Assembly (NCBI RefSeq): GCF_019195455.1
Contig: NZ_JAIMBW010000001.1
Coordinates: 2,480,001-2,544,000 of the forward strand
Source: Gymnodinialimonas phycosphaerae
GTDB lineage: Bacteria; Pseudomonadota; Alphaproteobacteria; Rhodobacterales; Rhodobacteraceae
Direction: 5' to 3'
Length of the DNA stretch: 64,000 nt
Positions 45,339 to 54,048 of the stretch are shown here, piece by piece. The notes under the pieces are model-generated. The model saw only the letters and a program-made list of their open reading frames with translations, was not told the origin of the DNA and made no database searches. Numbering within the stretch: position 1 is the stretch's first letter; each line of letters opens with the position of its first letter. A program made the position numbers and the translations under genes.

Positions 45339-46235
45339 CTAATCCAAAGCCGCAATGAGACGCTTCAAACGGGCCCGGCCCGTATCGCCGAGCCAGGCAC
45401 GAAGCGCGCCCTCACCACCGCTCCCGAAGATATCCACCGCATCGGACCAGATGGCACGGCCACACATAAACCCCGCGAAGGTGCAACCGGCCTCTCTCGC
45501 CATTTTAAGGGACGCCTCGAACCTCTCGAACGTGACACCCGCGCTGAGGTAGACGAGATTGATCCCCCCGGCGGCGCTTGCGGCAGTGCGAAAGGCCTCC
45601 AACGCCTCGGACCTGGTCATCACCGGCGCGCCGAAGCCCTCCACGAAATCCAGATCCACCGGAATCTCCACCTTCAAGACTTCGGCCTGAAACCGCTCGT
45701 GGGCGAAGACCTCGGTCGCACGGCGCACGAGATCCGGTTTGATTTGCGCGTAGGCTTCCGTGCCCGGCGCGATCGTGGGGTGATACACGAGCGGTTCCAT
45801 CAGGAACCGCACACCTTCCGCTCTGCAACGTGCGCCAACATCAGCCACGAGATCATGCTTGCGTGCATTCAGCTCCGGGCTATCGTCAGGGGCATAATAC
45901 ATAAAGAATTTCAGCAGGTTGACACCCATTCCCGGGAAGTCTTCCACCGTGAGGTTGTCCGGCAGGACAGTGATCCGATCCGCATCGGAGATATGATAAA
46001 CGTCCGCCTCTAACGCGATCATGCGGGCGCAGCCCTCTGGGTAGCGAGGCAGCAAAGCGGGCCCACAGGTGGCATCCAACAAAACGGTACTTGCGTCAGG
46101 TCCAAGCATATCCAGAACCGCGCGCTTGAATGTCAAAAGGTCGCTGTCGGCCGCGTCCTTGCCACGCGCGTCACGCAGGCTTGCCGCCAAGCCACTGCCC
46201 GCATCGACCGCCACACCATGAAACCCGGATTGCAT
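45339..46235 (-). CDS. LacD/YihT-type class I ketose-phosphate aldolase
   Basis: A 298-residue aldolase. Family elements are VLLDATCGPAL, LLKFFMYY (a lysine), EPLVYHPT, the probable Schiff-base lysine in VLKVEIPVD, and FMCGRAIWSD near the end. Relatives split tagatose-1,6-bisphosphate or 6-deoxy-6-sulfofructose-1-phosphate to dihydroxyacetone phosphate and an aldehyde. In this operon, after DhaK and DhaL, it probably splits a ketose-1-phosphate. It starts 3 bp after the DhaK stop. Confidence 0.85.
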   Translation of the reverse strand: MQSGFHGVAVDAGSGLAASLRDARGKDAADSDLLTFKRAVLDMLGPDASTVLLDATCGPALLPRYPEGCARMIALEADVYHISDADRITVLPDNLTVEDFPGMGVNLLKFFMYYAPDDSPELNARKHDLVADVGARCRAEGVRFLMEPLVYHPTIAPGTEAYAQIKPDLVRRATEVFAHERFQAEVLKVEIPVDLDFVEGFGAPVMTRSEALEAFRTAASAAGGINLVYLSAGVTFERFEASLKMAREAGCTFAGFMCGRAIWSDAVDIFGSGGEGALRAWLGDTGRARLKRLIAALD

Positions 46236-46238
46236 GAC

Positions 46239-47255
46239 CTATCCTCCTTGGCTGTGCAGCGATGGGAAGTGTGGCGCACCATGGGGCGCGCGCCAGAACT
46301 CGAGCATCTCTGGCGTTGGCGTCAGCAGCGATATCGAGAAACCACCCATCTCTTGCGTGGTCGAGAAGGAGCCGATCATGGGCGACACCAAACTGATACC
46401 TCGGTCCGCCAAGGCGCTGACAACATCGCGATAGATCGTCAGAAGTTCCATCATCGTCGTCCCGCCTGCCCCGTTGATCAACGCCACCGTCGGCGTGCCC
46501 GGTGCGATGGAACGGTCGTCCAGCAGTTCGGAAATCATGAAGTCCACCAGATCCTTGACGGGCCCGATCTTTCTGCGCCCTACACCCGGCTCGCCGTGGA
46601 CGCCCATGCCGATGAACACCTCATCTTCGGGCAGTGTGAACATCGCCTTTCCCGTCAACGGTGAAACGCCGGGCGACACGGCCACACCCAAGGTTCGGAC
46701 AGCGGATCGCACATCGCGGCCAAGCGCCATCAATGCGTCGAGGGGCATCCCCATCTCTGCCGCAGCGCCCAAGATCTTGTATATGAACATAGTGCCGGCC
46801 GCGCCGCGCCGCTCATCCTCTTGCCCTTTCGGAGCAGACGAAATGTCATCATACATCAACAGCGGCTGTACGTTGAGGCCGTCGTCTTGTGCCAGTATCG
46901 CGGCGGTGTTGCCGTTGATTACGTCGCCCTCGTGTCGCGAAATCAGAAGAATGGCGCCCGCGTCGCCAGTGACTTCTTCAAGTCCCTCCAAGATGACATC
47001 GGGCGACGGGGCCGCGAAGACATCGCCAACCACATTGGCATCCAGAAGCCCTTCGCCAACGAACCCCATCGCGATTGGTTCGTGACCGCATCCGTTGCCG
47101 ATCAGAAGGGCGACTTTGCCTTGGTGCGTCCGCAGATGGGTCCGACGCACGACGCGGGGGTGATTGCCGCGCACCACGATCGCAGGATAGGCGGCGACGA
47201 AGCCGTCAATCATGTCGTCGGGCATCCGGTCTTTGGAGTTGAACAGTTTTTTCAT
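46239..47255 (-). CDS. dhaK: DhaK-type kinase subunit (ketose-binding)
   Basis: A 338-residue DhaK-family protein. The substrate loop is GNGCGHEP near residue 54, and the histidine that covalently binds the ketone is in GMGVHGEPG. It binds the ketose while DhaL binds the phosphoryl donor. No DhaM is nearby, so ATP is the probable donor. The neighbouring isomerase, epimerase and aldolase argue for a tetrose or pentose ketose rather than dihydroxyacetone. It overlaps dhaL by 4 bp (ATGA). Confidence 0.9.
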   Translation of the reverse strand: MKKLFNSKDRMPDDMIDGFVAAYPAIVVRGNHPRVVRRTHLRTHQGKVALLIGNGCGHEPIAMGFVGEGLLDANVVGDVFAAPSPDVILEGLEEVTGDAGAILLISRHEGDVINGNTAAILAQDDGLNVQPLLMYDDISSAPKGQEDERRGAAGTMFIYKILGAAAEMGMPLDALMALGRDVRSAVRTLGVAVSPGVSPLTGKAMFTLPEDEVFIGMGVHGEPGVGRRKIGPVKDLVDFMISELLDDRSIAPGTPTVALINGAGGTTMMELLTIYRDVVSALADRGISLVSPMIGSFSTTQEMGGFSISLLTPTPEMLEFWRAPHGAPHFPSLHSQGG

Positions 47256-47773
47256 GTCGGACGTCCCGCGTAGGCGTTGAGGATTTCGGCAATGGACGTA
47301 GCCCCTGCATCCACATGCCCCACGCCCGCGCCCTCAACATACTTGGCGCGACCGCGTTTGGCGGCCATCGCGCGGGTCTTCTCGCACCCCTCAATGGCGG
47401 CCTGCGCGGCAGCCGCCGGATTTGGGGCCGCCGCAGCCGGGATCAACGCATCCAGCATGGTCTTGTCGCCCGCGCGGGCTTGACCCAGCAAAGCGATCTT
47501 GTCCGCCGCCTCGCCAAGGGCTGTTCCGAGATCAGCCCCCGCATCGGCCTTTTGCAACGCCGCGATCACCACCGCGAAGAGCGATCCGGAAGCGCCACCG
47601 GCGGCCTTGCGAAAGGCCCGGTCCGGAGCCTCGGCGGCATCTGCCGCTGCGCGTAGCCCCTTGAGGATGGTCGTTCCATGATCGCCGTCGCCCGTCGCCG
47701 CATCTAGGGAGTTGAGGTGGTCTTCCAACCCCTCGAACCGTCGTACCAGATCGGAAAGAAAAGCCTGCATCAT
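47252..47773 (-). CDS. dhaL: DhaL-type kinase subunit (nucleotide-binding)
   Basis: A 173-residue all-helical DhaL protein. The metal-binding aspartates are in DAATGDGDHGTT (near residue 25-36), with the phosphate loop GGASGSL and GDKTMLDAL later. In most DhaL proteins the first motif is DGDTG; here the threonine is replaced by histidine. It pairs with DhaK. It overlaps the epimerase gene and dhaK by 4 bp each. Confidence 0.9.
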   Translation of the reverse strand: MMQAFLSDLVRRFEGLEDHLNSLDAATGDGDHGTTILKGLRAAADAAEAPDRAFRKAAGGASGSLFAVVIAALQKADAGADLGTALGEAADKIALLGQARAGDKTMLDALIPAAAAPNPAAAAQAAIEGCEKTRAMAAKRGRAKYVEGAGVGHVDAGATSIAEILNAYAGRPT

Positions 47774-48606
47774 TCAAAGGTCTTTCGCATGAAGTCCAGC
47801 GCACGCGCGGCCGCGTCGGTGGCGTCTGGTTCGATGTTGCGCCAGATGTTCAGGTCCGCACTGGCCGGGTTTCCGGCGATCACGAACATTTCTGCCACGA
47901 TCCATTTGTCGTACCCGATCCCTCGCAGCGCGTCCGCAACCTCTGCCCAGGGTACATGCCCCGATCCCGGCACGCCGCGATCATTGTCGGATACGTGGAA
48001 ATGCACCAACTGGTCCCCAGCGCCTGCGATAGCGGCGCCGATGTCCTTCTCCTCTATGTTCAGATGGAACGTATCCAGCAACGCGCCCACGCGTGTAGAG
48101 CCAGAAGCGCGGGCCATATCGGCGGCCTCGGCTGCGGTGTTCACCAGATCCGTCTCGAACCGGTTGATCGCCTCGATCCCGAGGGTCACGTCATGGGCTG
48201 CCAAATCACCATCCAGGGCAGCAAATGCCTGCGCCGAGCGCTCGGCGCGGACCGCCTTGTTGGCTGGATCATAGACACCCCAGGGCGCATAGACCACGCC
48301 CGCCAATCCGCGCGATCCGATTTTGGCGGTCGTGGCAATCGCCCACCGCAGATACGCCAATCCGGCTGCGCGAACGTCTGCGTCCGCGCTGGTGATGTCC
48401 TTGTCGGGCGCAAGGCCATCCGAGCATGTGACCCCTAGCCCATGATCGCGCACGGCACGTCCCAGGGCGTCTGCTTTTTCATCCGTCATGCCAAGCAGAG
48501 ACACTTCGACCCCGTCGAAGCCCAGATCCGCCACGACGCGCAAGATCGGCGTGATCTCATCCGTCCATCGCGCCTGCCAAAGCCCCGCATGTATTCCGTA
48601 CTTCAT
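47770..48606 (-). CDS. D-tagatose 3-epimerase-type sugar epimerase
   Basis: A 278-residue TIM-barrel of the xylose-isomerase-like group. The metal/catalytic signatures match ketose 3-epimerases: GIEAINRFETDLVNT (Glu), LLDTFHLNIEE (Asp, His) and HVSDNDRGVPGSGH (His), with a final Glu in VAEMF. It moves the C3 stereocentre of a free ketose. Placed between the ABC ATPase and the DhaL/DhaK pair, it would prepare the ketose for phosphorylation. Confidence 0.85.
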   Translation of the reverse strand: MKYGIHAGLWQARWTDEITPILRVVADLGFDGVEVSLLGMTDEKADALGRAVRDHGLGVTCSDGLAPDKDITSADADVRAAGLAYLRWAIATTAKIGSRGLAGVVYAPWGVYDPANKAVRAERSAQAFAALDGDLAAHDVTLGIEAINRFETDLVNTAAEAADMARASGSTRVGALLDTFHLNIEEKDIGAAIAGAGDQLVHFHVSDNDRGVPGSGHVPWAEVADALRGIGYDKWIVAEMFVIAGNPASADLNIWRNIEPDATDAAARALDFMRKTFE

Positions 48607-49643
48607 GCGATCACCCAGAGTGTTGCGGGTGGCAAATGGATGGGAACGCTGTCTCCGGGCGAGAACCCTTCCACCTCGTTCGGGTTGACCACGGCCTCAA
48701 CACCAACATCACCGACGCGCAGCTTCAGGCGGGTTTGCGTGCCAAGGTAGATGACGTCCTCAAGGGTCGCGTTCAGATTGTTGGCCTCGCCGTGGGTATG
48801 GCCGATCCGCACATTTTCGGGCCGGAAGGTCAGCTTTCCGGGACCGCTGATGGCGCCGTCGGGTAAAACAAGCTTGCCTAGTAGCCCGTCGAATACGCCC
48901 CCATTCGACGTGCCGGGTATGAAGTTGTGCCCCCCGAAGAATCGCGCAGTCGCCTCGTCCACGGGACGTTTGTAGAAGGCGTCTGGCGTGTCGTATTGCT
49001 TCATCTGCCCGTCAAGGATCAGCGCCACGCGGTCAGCCAAAACCACCGCTTCTTCTTGATCATGGGTTACGAAAATCGTCGTGATCCCCATGTCCTGCTG
49101 GAGTTGGCGGATCAGATCCCGCATCTCGAACCGCAGGTGAGCGTCCAAGTTCGACAAAGGCTCGTCCAGCAACAACACCTCGGGCTGCACGATCAGCGCA
49201 CGCGCCAGCGCGATGCGCTGCTGCTGGCCCCCAGACAACGCACTTGGTTTGCGGTCGCCGACATCCGGCAGCTTGACCAGATCCAGCATTTCGCCCACAC
49301 GCCGCTTGATTTCCGCCGGGTCGGTTTTGCGCATTTTCAGGCCGAAACCGACGTTGTCGGCCACGGACATGTAGGGGAACAACAGGTAGTTCTGAAACAC
49401 CATGACGACGCCGCGGTTTTCCGGTTTGTCGCGCAGGATGGAGCGGTCATTGAAAAGGATGTCGCCCGATGTCGTCTCCAGCAGCCCTGCAATCATCTTC
49501 ATTGTCGTGGTCTTGCCGCAGCCGGACGGACCAAGCAATGCGGTCAACTCCCCGCTAGCGATCTCAATGCTCAAGCGGTCCAAGGCGGGCGTGACGGAGC
49601 CCGGATAGATCTTGGTCAATTCCTGTATTGAAACGTGGGTCAT
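48603..49643 (-). CDS. ABC transporter ATP-binding protein (PotA/MalK type)
   Basis: A 346-residue ATPase with Walker A GPSGCGKTT, signature LSGGQQQR, Walker B LLLDEPLSNLD and a C-terminal TOBE-type domain. ATG 49643 overlaps the permease stop by 4 bp; the longer upstream frame is a shadow. It powers the importer formed with the two PotB/PotC-like permeases upstream and the binding protein at 51378. Confidence 0.94.
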   Translation of the reverse strand: MTHVSIQELTKIYPGSVTPALDRLSIEIASGELTALLGPSGCGKTTTMKMIAGLLETTSGDILFNDRSILRDKPENRGVVMVFQNYLLFPYMSVADNVGFGLKMRKTDPAEIKRRVGEMLDLVKLPDVGDRKPSALSGGQQQRIALARALIVQPEVLLLDEPLSNLDAHLRFEMRDLIRQLQQDMGITTIFVTHDQEEAVVLADRVALILDGQMKQYDTPDAFYKRPVDEATARFFGGHNFIPGTSNGGVFDGLLGKLVLPDGAISGPGKLTFRPENVRIGHTHGEANNLNATLEDVIYLGTQTRLKLRVGDVGVEAVVNPNEVEGFSPGDSVPIHLPPATLWVIA

Positions 49644-50464
49644 ACGCGGCCAAAGCCTCCGACGGCACCGCTGCGGCCTGAGAGTTGCTTGGCGGTGAGG
49701 GCGAGAATGATGATGCCGGGCAGGATGTAGATCATGCCGATGGCACCTGTGATGTCGTTGCGCCCGGAGGTGGCGAAGTTGAACAGCAACAGCGGCAGGG
49801 TCACGACGCGGCCGCCGCCGATCAGGAGTGTCAGGATATATTGGCTCCATGAGACGAGGAATGCGAACAAGCCACCGACGATAATGCCGGGCATGATGAC
49901 GGGCAGCGTGACGTACCAGAATGTCTTCAGCGGCGATGCCCCGAGGGAGCGCGCCTGCGCCTCAAACGCCGGGTCATAGTTGGAGAATATGCCCGCCATG
50001 ACCAGCGTCATATAGGGCAGCGTCGGAATCAGGTGGACCAATATGACGCCCTGAACGGTGTTGGTCAGACCCAGTGCGATGAAAACGGAGTGGATGCCAA
50101 GGACCACAGCGATCCCGGGCACGATGGTGGGGGCAAGGATCATCAGTTCCACCACTTCCTTGCCGCGGAATTTGTACATCCCAAGCGCGCGTCCCGCAGG
50201 CACGCCCACAAGGATCGACAACGCGGTGGCGGCCAGCGATATCCCGATGGTCAGCCACAGTGCGTCCAGCACTCCCGCCGTGTCCGACAGGGCGTATTCC
50301 CAGGCGTCCAGCGTCCATGTCTGCGGCAGGATGCTGGGAAAGAACCAGCCGCGCGCAAACGACCAGATGGCCAGCGGGATCAGCGGCATCACCAGCCAGA
50401 TCACCAACAGAAGGCAAGTAAGATAGCGGAACGTCTTGGTCCACATGCCGTCTTGTCCAATCAT
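49640..50464 (-). CDS. ABC transporter permease (PotC-like)
   Basis: A 274-residue, six-helix permease. The EAA loop FEAQARSLGASPLKTFWYVTLP is clear. It belongs to the polyamine/iron/phosphonate-style permeases rather than the MalFG group. The 1-bp gap to the previous permease and the 4-bp overlap with the ATPase show tight coupling. Confidence 0.92.
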   Translation of the reverse strand: MIGQDGMWTKTFRYLTCLLLVIWLVMPLIPLAIWSFARGWFFPSILPQTWTLDAWEYALSDTAGVLDALWLTIGISLAATALSILVGVPAGRALGMYKFRGKEVVELMILAPTIVPGIAVVLGIHSVFIALGLTNTVQGVILVHLIPTLPYMTLVMAGIFSNYDPAFEAQARSLGASPLKTFWYVTLPVIMPGIIVGGLFAFLVSWSQYILTLLIGGGRVVTLPLLLFNFATSGRNDITGAIGMIYILPGIIILALTAKQLSGRSGAVGGFGRV

Positions 50465-50465
50465 C

Positions 50466-51323
50466 TCAGGACCTCACTCGTTTGCGCGAATAGCGGATGT
50501 AGAAGAACAGCATGATCACGCTTAGCAGCGCGATCACGATGGCCAGCGCCATCGCCTCAGGCCGCGCGGCGAGGTCCACGTCGGTGTATTTGCGGTAGGC
50601 CAGCACCGGCAGCGCGGCGGGATAGTTCTGGCCCAAAAGTGCCGGGATTTCATAGGCGCCGAAGGTGAAAGCGAAGACGATCACGCTGGCCGATAAAAGG
50701 CCCGGAAAGATCAGCGGCAGCAAAACATGGCGGAAGCTTTGCCATTTGGACGCACCAAGCGAGCGCGCCACGCTTTCGTAGTTGTCCCCCAGCGCCTGCA
50801 TGTTCGCCAACACGATGACGCCGATGAACGGCACCTCTTTCCAGACGTATTGCAGGATGATGCCGATGGCGAAGGGGTCGAACACCAATGCCGGGAAATC
50901 CGCCGGGCGCTGGATCAGGTCGGCCTCGGCCGCGAGGCGCGCGAAAACACCGGACTGTGAGAACAAGTACAGGATTCCGATCGCGCCGACCAAATGCGGC
51001 ACCGTCAGGTTCAACTGGAACAGGAAGTTGATGATCGCCCGCCCAATGAACGCGCGTCTGAGCAACAGCGCCGCACCGACCGCCAAAATGCATGACAACA
51101 CGGTGGAGGTGAACGAGATGTGGAAGCTCAGCAGGAACGAGAGGTAGAATTCTTCATCGGTGAAAATGGAAAAATAGGCGTCGAAATTCGGCTCTGTCAG
51201 GCCGATCACCGGCATGTAGTTGAAGCTGCGCATCAAGCCGATCGCCAGCCCGCCGAAAAACAGCAAGACGATCACCGACATCGCGGGCAAAAGCAGCAGG
51301 AAAATCTTCACGCGGTCCGACAT
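50466..51323 (-). CDS. ABC transporter permease (PotB-like)
   Basis: A 285-residue permease with about six helices; the cytoplasmic loop YESVARSLGASKWQSFRHVL is the ATPase contact. It lies after the binding-protein gene, separated by 54 bp containing an inverted repeat. With its partner at 49640 it forms the channel for the compound bound by the protein at 51378. Confidence 0.92.
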   Translation of the reverse strand: MSDRVKIFLLLLPAMSVIVLLFFGGLAIGLMRSFNYMPVIGLTEPNFDAYFSIFTDEEFYLSFLLSFHISFTSTVLSCILAVGAALLLRRAFIGRAIINFLFQLNLTVPHLVGAIGILYLFSQSGVFARLAAEADLIQRPADFPALVFDPFAIGIILQYVWKEVPFIGVIVLANMQALGDNYESVARSLGASKWQSFRHVLLPLIFPGLLSASVIVFAFTFGAYEIPALLGQNYPAALPVLAYRKYTDVDLAARPEAMALAIVIALLSVIMLFFYIRYSRKRVRS

Positions 51324-51342
51324 GTGCGCCCTTCACGGCAAC

Positions 51343-51370
51343 GCGCGCCCGATCGATTGGCCGGGCGCGC
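51343..51370 (-). promoter_or_regulatory. Stem-loop between binding-protein and permease genes
   Basis: Arms GCGCGCCCG and CGGGCGCGC form a 9-bp stem with a 10-base loop, 7 bp after the binding-protein stop. It is the fourth such hairpin in the window at this operon position. Confidence 0.65.
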
Positions 51371-51377
51371 AGATGGC

Positions 51378-52613
51378 TCAGTTCGAGCCGACGTTATCGA
51401 TCCAACCCTGCTCGATGGCAGAGATCCAGGAGGCTTGCAGCTCCGGCAGCGCCGTGTCCGCCAGGTCCTGTGCGGGCACCACGTTGGGGTGGCGCTCCAC
51501 CGCCTCGAACATTGCGCGCGTCGCGTCATCGAGGCGGCTGATGTCGATGCCCGGCTGCGTGCCCCAGACCTCGGGTTGCAGCTTTTCCAACTGCGCCTGC
51601 ACCGACAACAGCACGTTTTGCAGCACCAGCGCCGCCGCCTTGTTGGGTGAATTGAACGGGATCAGCGTGTAGTTTGTGTTGCCGATGGTCCCGTCCGCCA
51701 TCGCATAGCCCTGCGTGGTTGGCGGGAAGGTCCCGTTTTCGATGTTCACGCCCACATTGGCGGGCTCATAGTTGAACACGATCCCCACCTCCTGGTTGGC
51801 GTAAAGCTGTTGCAACGCGGCGATGCTTGCGGGGTAGGTCTGCCCTTCGCGCCAGAGATACGGCTCGATATCATTGAGGATCTGCCAGGTCGCTTCCGCC
51901 GCCGCGTCATAGCGCTCCTGATCGAACTCGCCGAGCAGGTTCTCAACGCCACCGGCGGCGTGGTAGAATACGTGCCGCACAAAGACCGAGCCGTTGAAAT
52001 CGGGCGGCGCGGGGTAGGTGAACTGGCCGGGGTTGGCCTCGATCCATTCCAGCAGCGCGGGGATGGTGGTGGGCGGCGCATCATAAAGCGCGGTGTTGTA
52101 GGCAAAGGCGAATTGGGCCGTGTTCCACGGCACTTCACACCCATTGACAGGCACGCCGAAATCGTTGGCAATCGCCGGGTTGTCCCAGTTGATCAGCGCG
52201 TTGTTGGGCAACACGTCAGGATAGCCGCAATAGACCAGATCGCCCTGCATCATGGTGCGGAAATTCTCGCCGTTGATCCAGATCATGTCGACGGTGCCGT
52301 TGTCCATGTTGCCTGCCTCGCGCTCTCCCAGCACGATATTCACGACGGACGCTGTGTCGGTCACGCCAACGCGATTGAGGGTGATGTCATACTCCTCCTC
52401 CAGGATACCACCGATGTATTCCGAGACGTATTGATTGATCGTGTCTGACCCGCCCCACATGAACCAGTTGACCTCGCCCCCGCGGGCCAGCTCGACAATC
52501 TCGTCCCACTCCATCGCATTGAGCGCATCGCCATCGGCGGTATCGGCCATGGCAGAAAAAGGCAGCATCGCCGCTGTCGCGGCCAGGACGGCCAGTTTCG
52601 AAAAATATCTCAT
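51378..52613 (-). CDS. ABC transporter substrate-binding protein (YnjB-like)
   Basis: A 411-residue secreted protein. The signal peptide ends AMADT near residue 24. The body resembles YnjB-type binding proteins (VNWFMWGGSDTINQYVSEYI, LNRVGVTDTASVVN, DMIWINGENFRTM). It follows the nucleoside phosphorylase gene by 47 bp and leads the importer. Because nucleoside-cleaving enzymes lie at both ends of the region, a nucleoside or a nucleoside-derived sugar is the likely ligand, but nothing in the sequence proves it. Confidence 0.9.
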   Translation of the reverse strand: MRYFSKLAVLAATAAMLPFSAMADTADGDALNAMEWDEIVELARGGEVNWFMWGGSDTINQYVSEYIGGILEEEYDITLNRVGVTDTASVVNIVLGEREAGNMDNGTVDMIWINGENFRTMMQGDLVYCGYPDVLPNNALINWDNPAIANDFGVPVNGCEVPWNTAQFAFAYNTALYDAPPTTIPALLEWIEANPGQFTYPAPPDFNGSVFVRHVFYHAAGGVENLLGEFDQERYDAAAEATWQILNDIEPYLWREGQTYPASIAALQQLYANQEVGIVFNYEPANVGVNIENGTFPPTTQGYAMADGTIGNTNYTLIPFNSPNKAAALVLQNVLLSVQAQLEKLQPEVWGTQPGIDISRLDDATRAMFEAVERHPNVVPAQDLADTALPELQASWISAIEQGWIDNVGSN

Positions 52614-52660
52614 CGTCGTTCCTCCCAGAAACTACTGTTGTTGATTGCTATCTGCGTCGT

Positions 52661-53419
52661 TCAAGCACCTGCGTATTGCACCGCCTCTACTACCTCCAAA
52701 GCCACTTCGAAGACTTCCGCATTTGACCGGCTCAATCGCGCTGCATCGTCTGGTTCCAGCGAATCCATGAACGTGCGCCCATGGGGTAACGCGTCCCAAA
52801 CCGTCAGCATCGACAACACCTTCGCACCAAATCTGTCACCCACTGCGATCACGGCAGAGGTTTCCATATCGATCGAGACCAGCCCCTCACGCGTCCAGCC
52901 TGCGCACATTTCGTCGGATTGCGCAAAGAGACTTGGCCAAGTCAGATGCCTTGTGCGGGCCGGCTGCACGTCGCGTGCAATCAGCCGCGCATGCGCCAGA
53001 TCCACAAGGTCCGGCGCGGCAAACACCGTTTCCCCTGCGCCATAGTATTGCGACACGCCATCGCGCGCGGCACAGCTTTCGGGAAGGGCCACCATACCGG
53101 TGGAGACGTCCATATTCAAAGTGCCGCAGGTGCCGATCTGGATCAGGACAGGCGTCCCCATTTGCGCGAATATATGGGCAGGCTCTACAGCCCGCGCGGC
53201 CCCGTAAGCACAACAATAGGCGATGGTCAGGCCGTGCCACGTTCCGACGAAAATGTCAGGAAACGGAAGCTCGCGTACGTCTTCCAGCAGATCAAGGCGC
53301 GACGCGGTTGCCGTCTCGCGCCACCAGGTGCCTTCAAGGATCAACGCATCGGGTTCTTGCCCCTGGGGCATCCCAAGTGCGTTCCGCCATATTGTGTCGG
53401 AGTAGTCCAGGATCGCCAT
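52661..53419 (-). CDS. Nucleoside phosphorylase-like protein
   Basis: A 252-residue member of the purine/uridine phosphorylase family. Typical parts are IQIGTCGTL in the middle, MVALPES after it, and the C-terminal VSIDMETSAVIAVGDRFG with the Glu that binds ribose. It converts a nucleoside and phosphate to base and ribose-1-phosphate. ATG 53419 has AAGG upstream and is preferred over TTG 53449, which adds 10 residues. It is the first gene of the minus-strand operon, with a GntR-type palindrome 35 bp upstream. Confidence 0.85.
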   Translation of the reverse strand: MAILDYSDTIWRNALGMPQGQEPDALILEGTWWRETATASRLDLLEDVRELPFPDIFVGTWHGLTIAYCCAYGAARAVEPAHIFAQMGTPVLIQIGTCGTLNMDVSTGMVALPESCAARDGVSQYYGAGETVFAAPDLVDLAHARLIARDVQPARTRHLTWPSLFAQSDEMCAGWTREGLVSIDMETSAVIAVGDRFGAKVLSMLTVWDALPHGRTFMDSLEPDDAARLSRSNAEVFEVALEVVEAVQYAGA

Positions 53420-53846
53420 GCAGACTGACCTTGCCTTCAGGAAGTGCAATTATTTGTCTATACAATTTGATAGGAACAACTCCCACCAGTCAAGCTGTAC
53501 CTGACTCAAGATCGCACCTGACGCGCGACGCTCGGACAGGTATTGCCTGCGCTCCCGACCGCTGGAGCATCGTGCGTTTTTCGGGAAGGAAGCCGAGGGG
53601 GTTGCGAATTCTCGGTGCAGCAACCGTCCAAACCCTCAATCGCGCTGCCAAGATCGCGACCGCATGCGACTGCCCCGCAATCAACTAACTGACGAACGCG
53701 CCCACTTAGCGCCCCGCCATAAGGTCCCGCAAAACATCGCGGTCATGCATACTGCCACCCCTGTCGGCGTGGATCGGCACGCCAAATGCTGTGTCACGGG
53801 TCAAGGACGTTGTGGCAAGTGTCGGCGACAAAAGGGCCGCGGCGGG
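53420..53846. other. Promoter region and unassigned stretch
   Basis: The first ~50 bp hold the GntR-type palindrome and the likely promoter of the operon starting at 53419. In the rest no supported gene is seen on either strand. Confidence 0.45.
53454..53465. promoter_or_regulatory. GntR-type operator, copy 2
   Basis: TTGTCTATACAA differs from copy 1 (38823) at 2 of 12 positions and keeps the outer TTGT/ACAA arms. It lies 35 bp before the phosphorylase start at 53419. The two sites head the two convergent operons of this region. Confidence 0.6.
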
Positions 53847-54048
53847 TTAATCGGCGGCGAACCGAACCTGTTCATGTGTGCCAATGATGCCCGCCATCGC
53901 CTTGCGCTCAGGATAGGTGTCCGATGCGATCACGGCGGCACAATGCTCACGCTTGGGCAGAAGCGGGATGCACGCGGACGATTCCCAAGACAGTGGCTAC
54001 GTGGAGGCCCGGAACATTGGGCACTCGAGGATCCGCTGCGGGTTAGGG
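53847..54048 (-). pseudogene. Possible decayed coding remnant
   Basis: One minus-strand frame reads CIPLLPKREHCAAVIASDTY followed by PERKAMAGIIGTHEQVRF and ends TAA at 53847, which looks like genuine protein. It has an in-frame TAG at 53997-53999 and no start. It may be the C-terminal part of the broken gene that ends at 54049, in another frame. No family was recognised. Confidence 0.35.
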
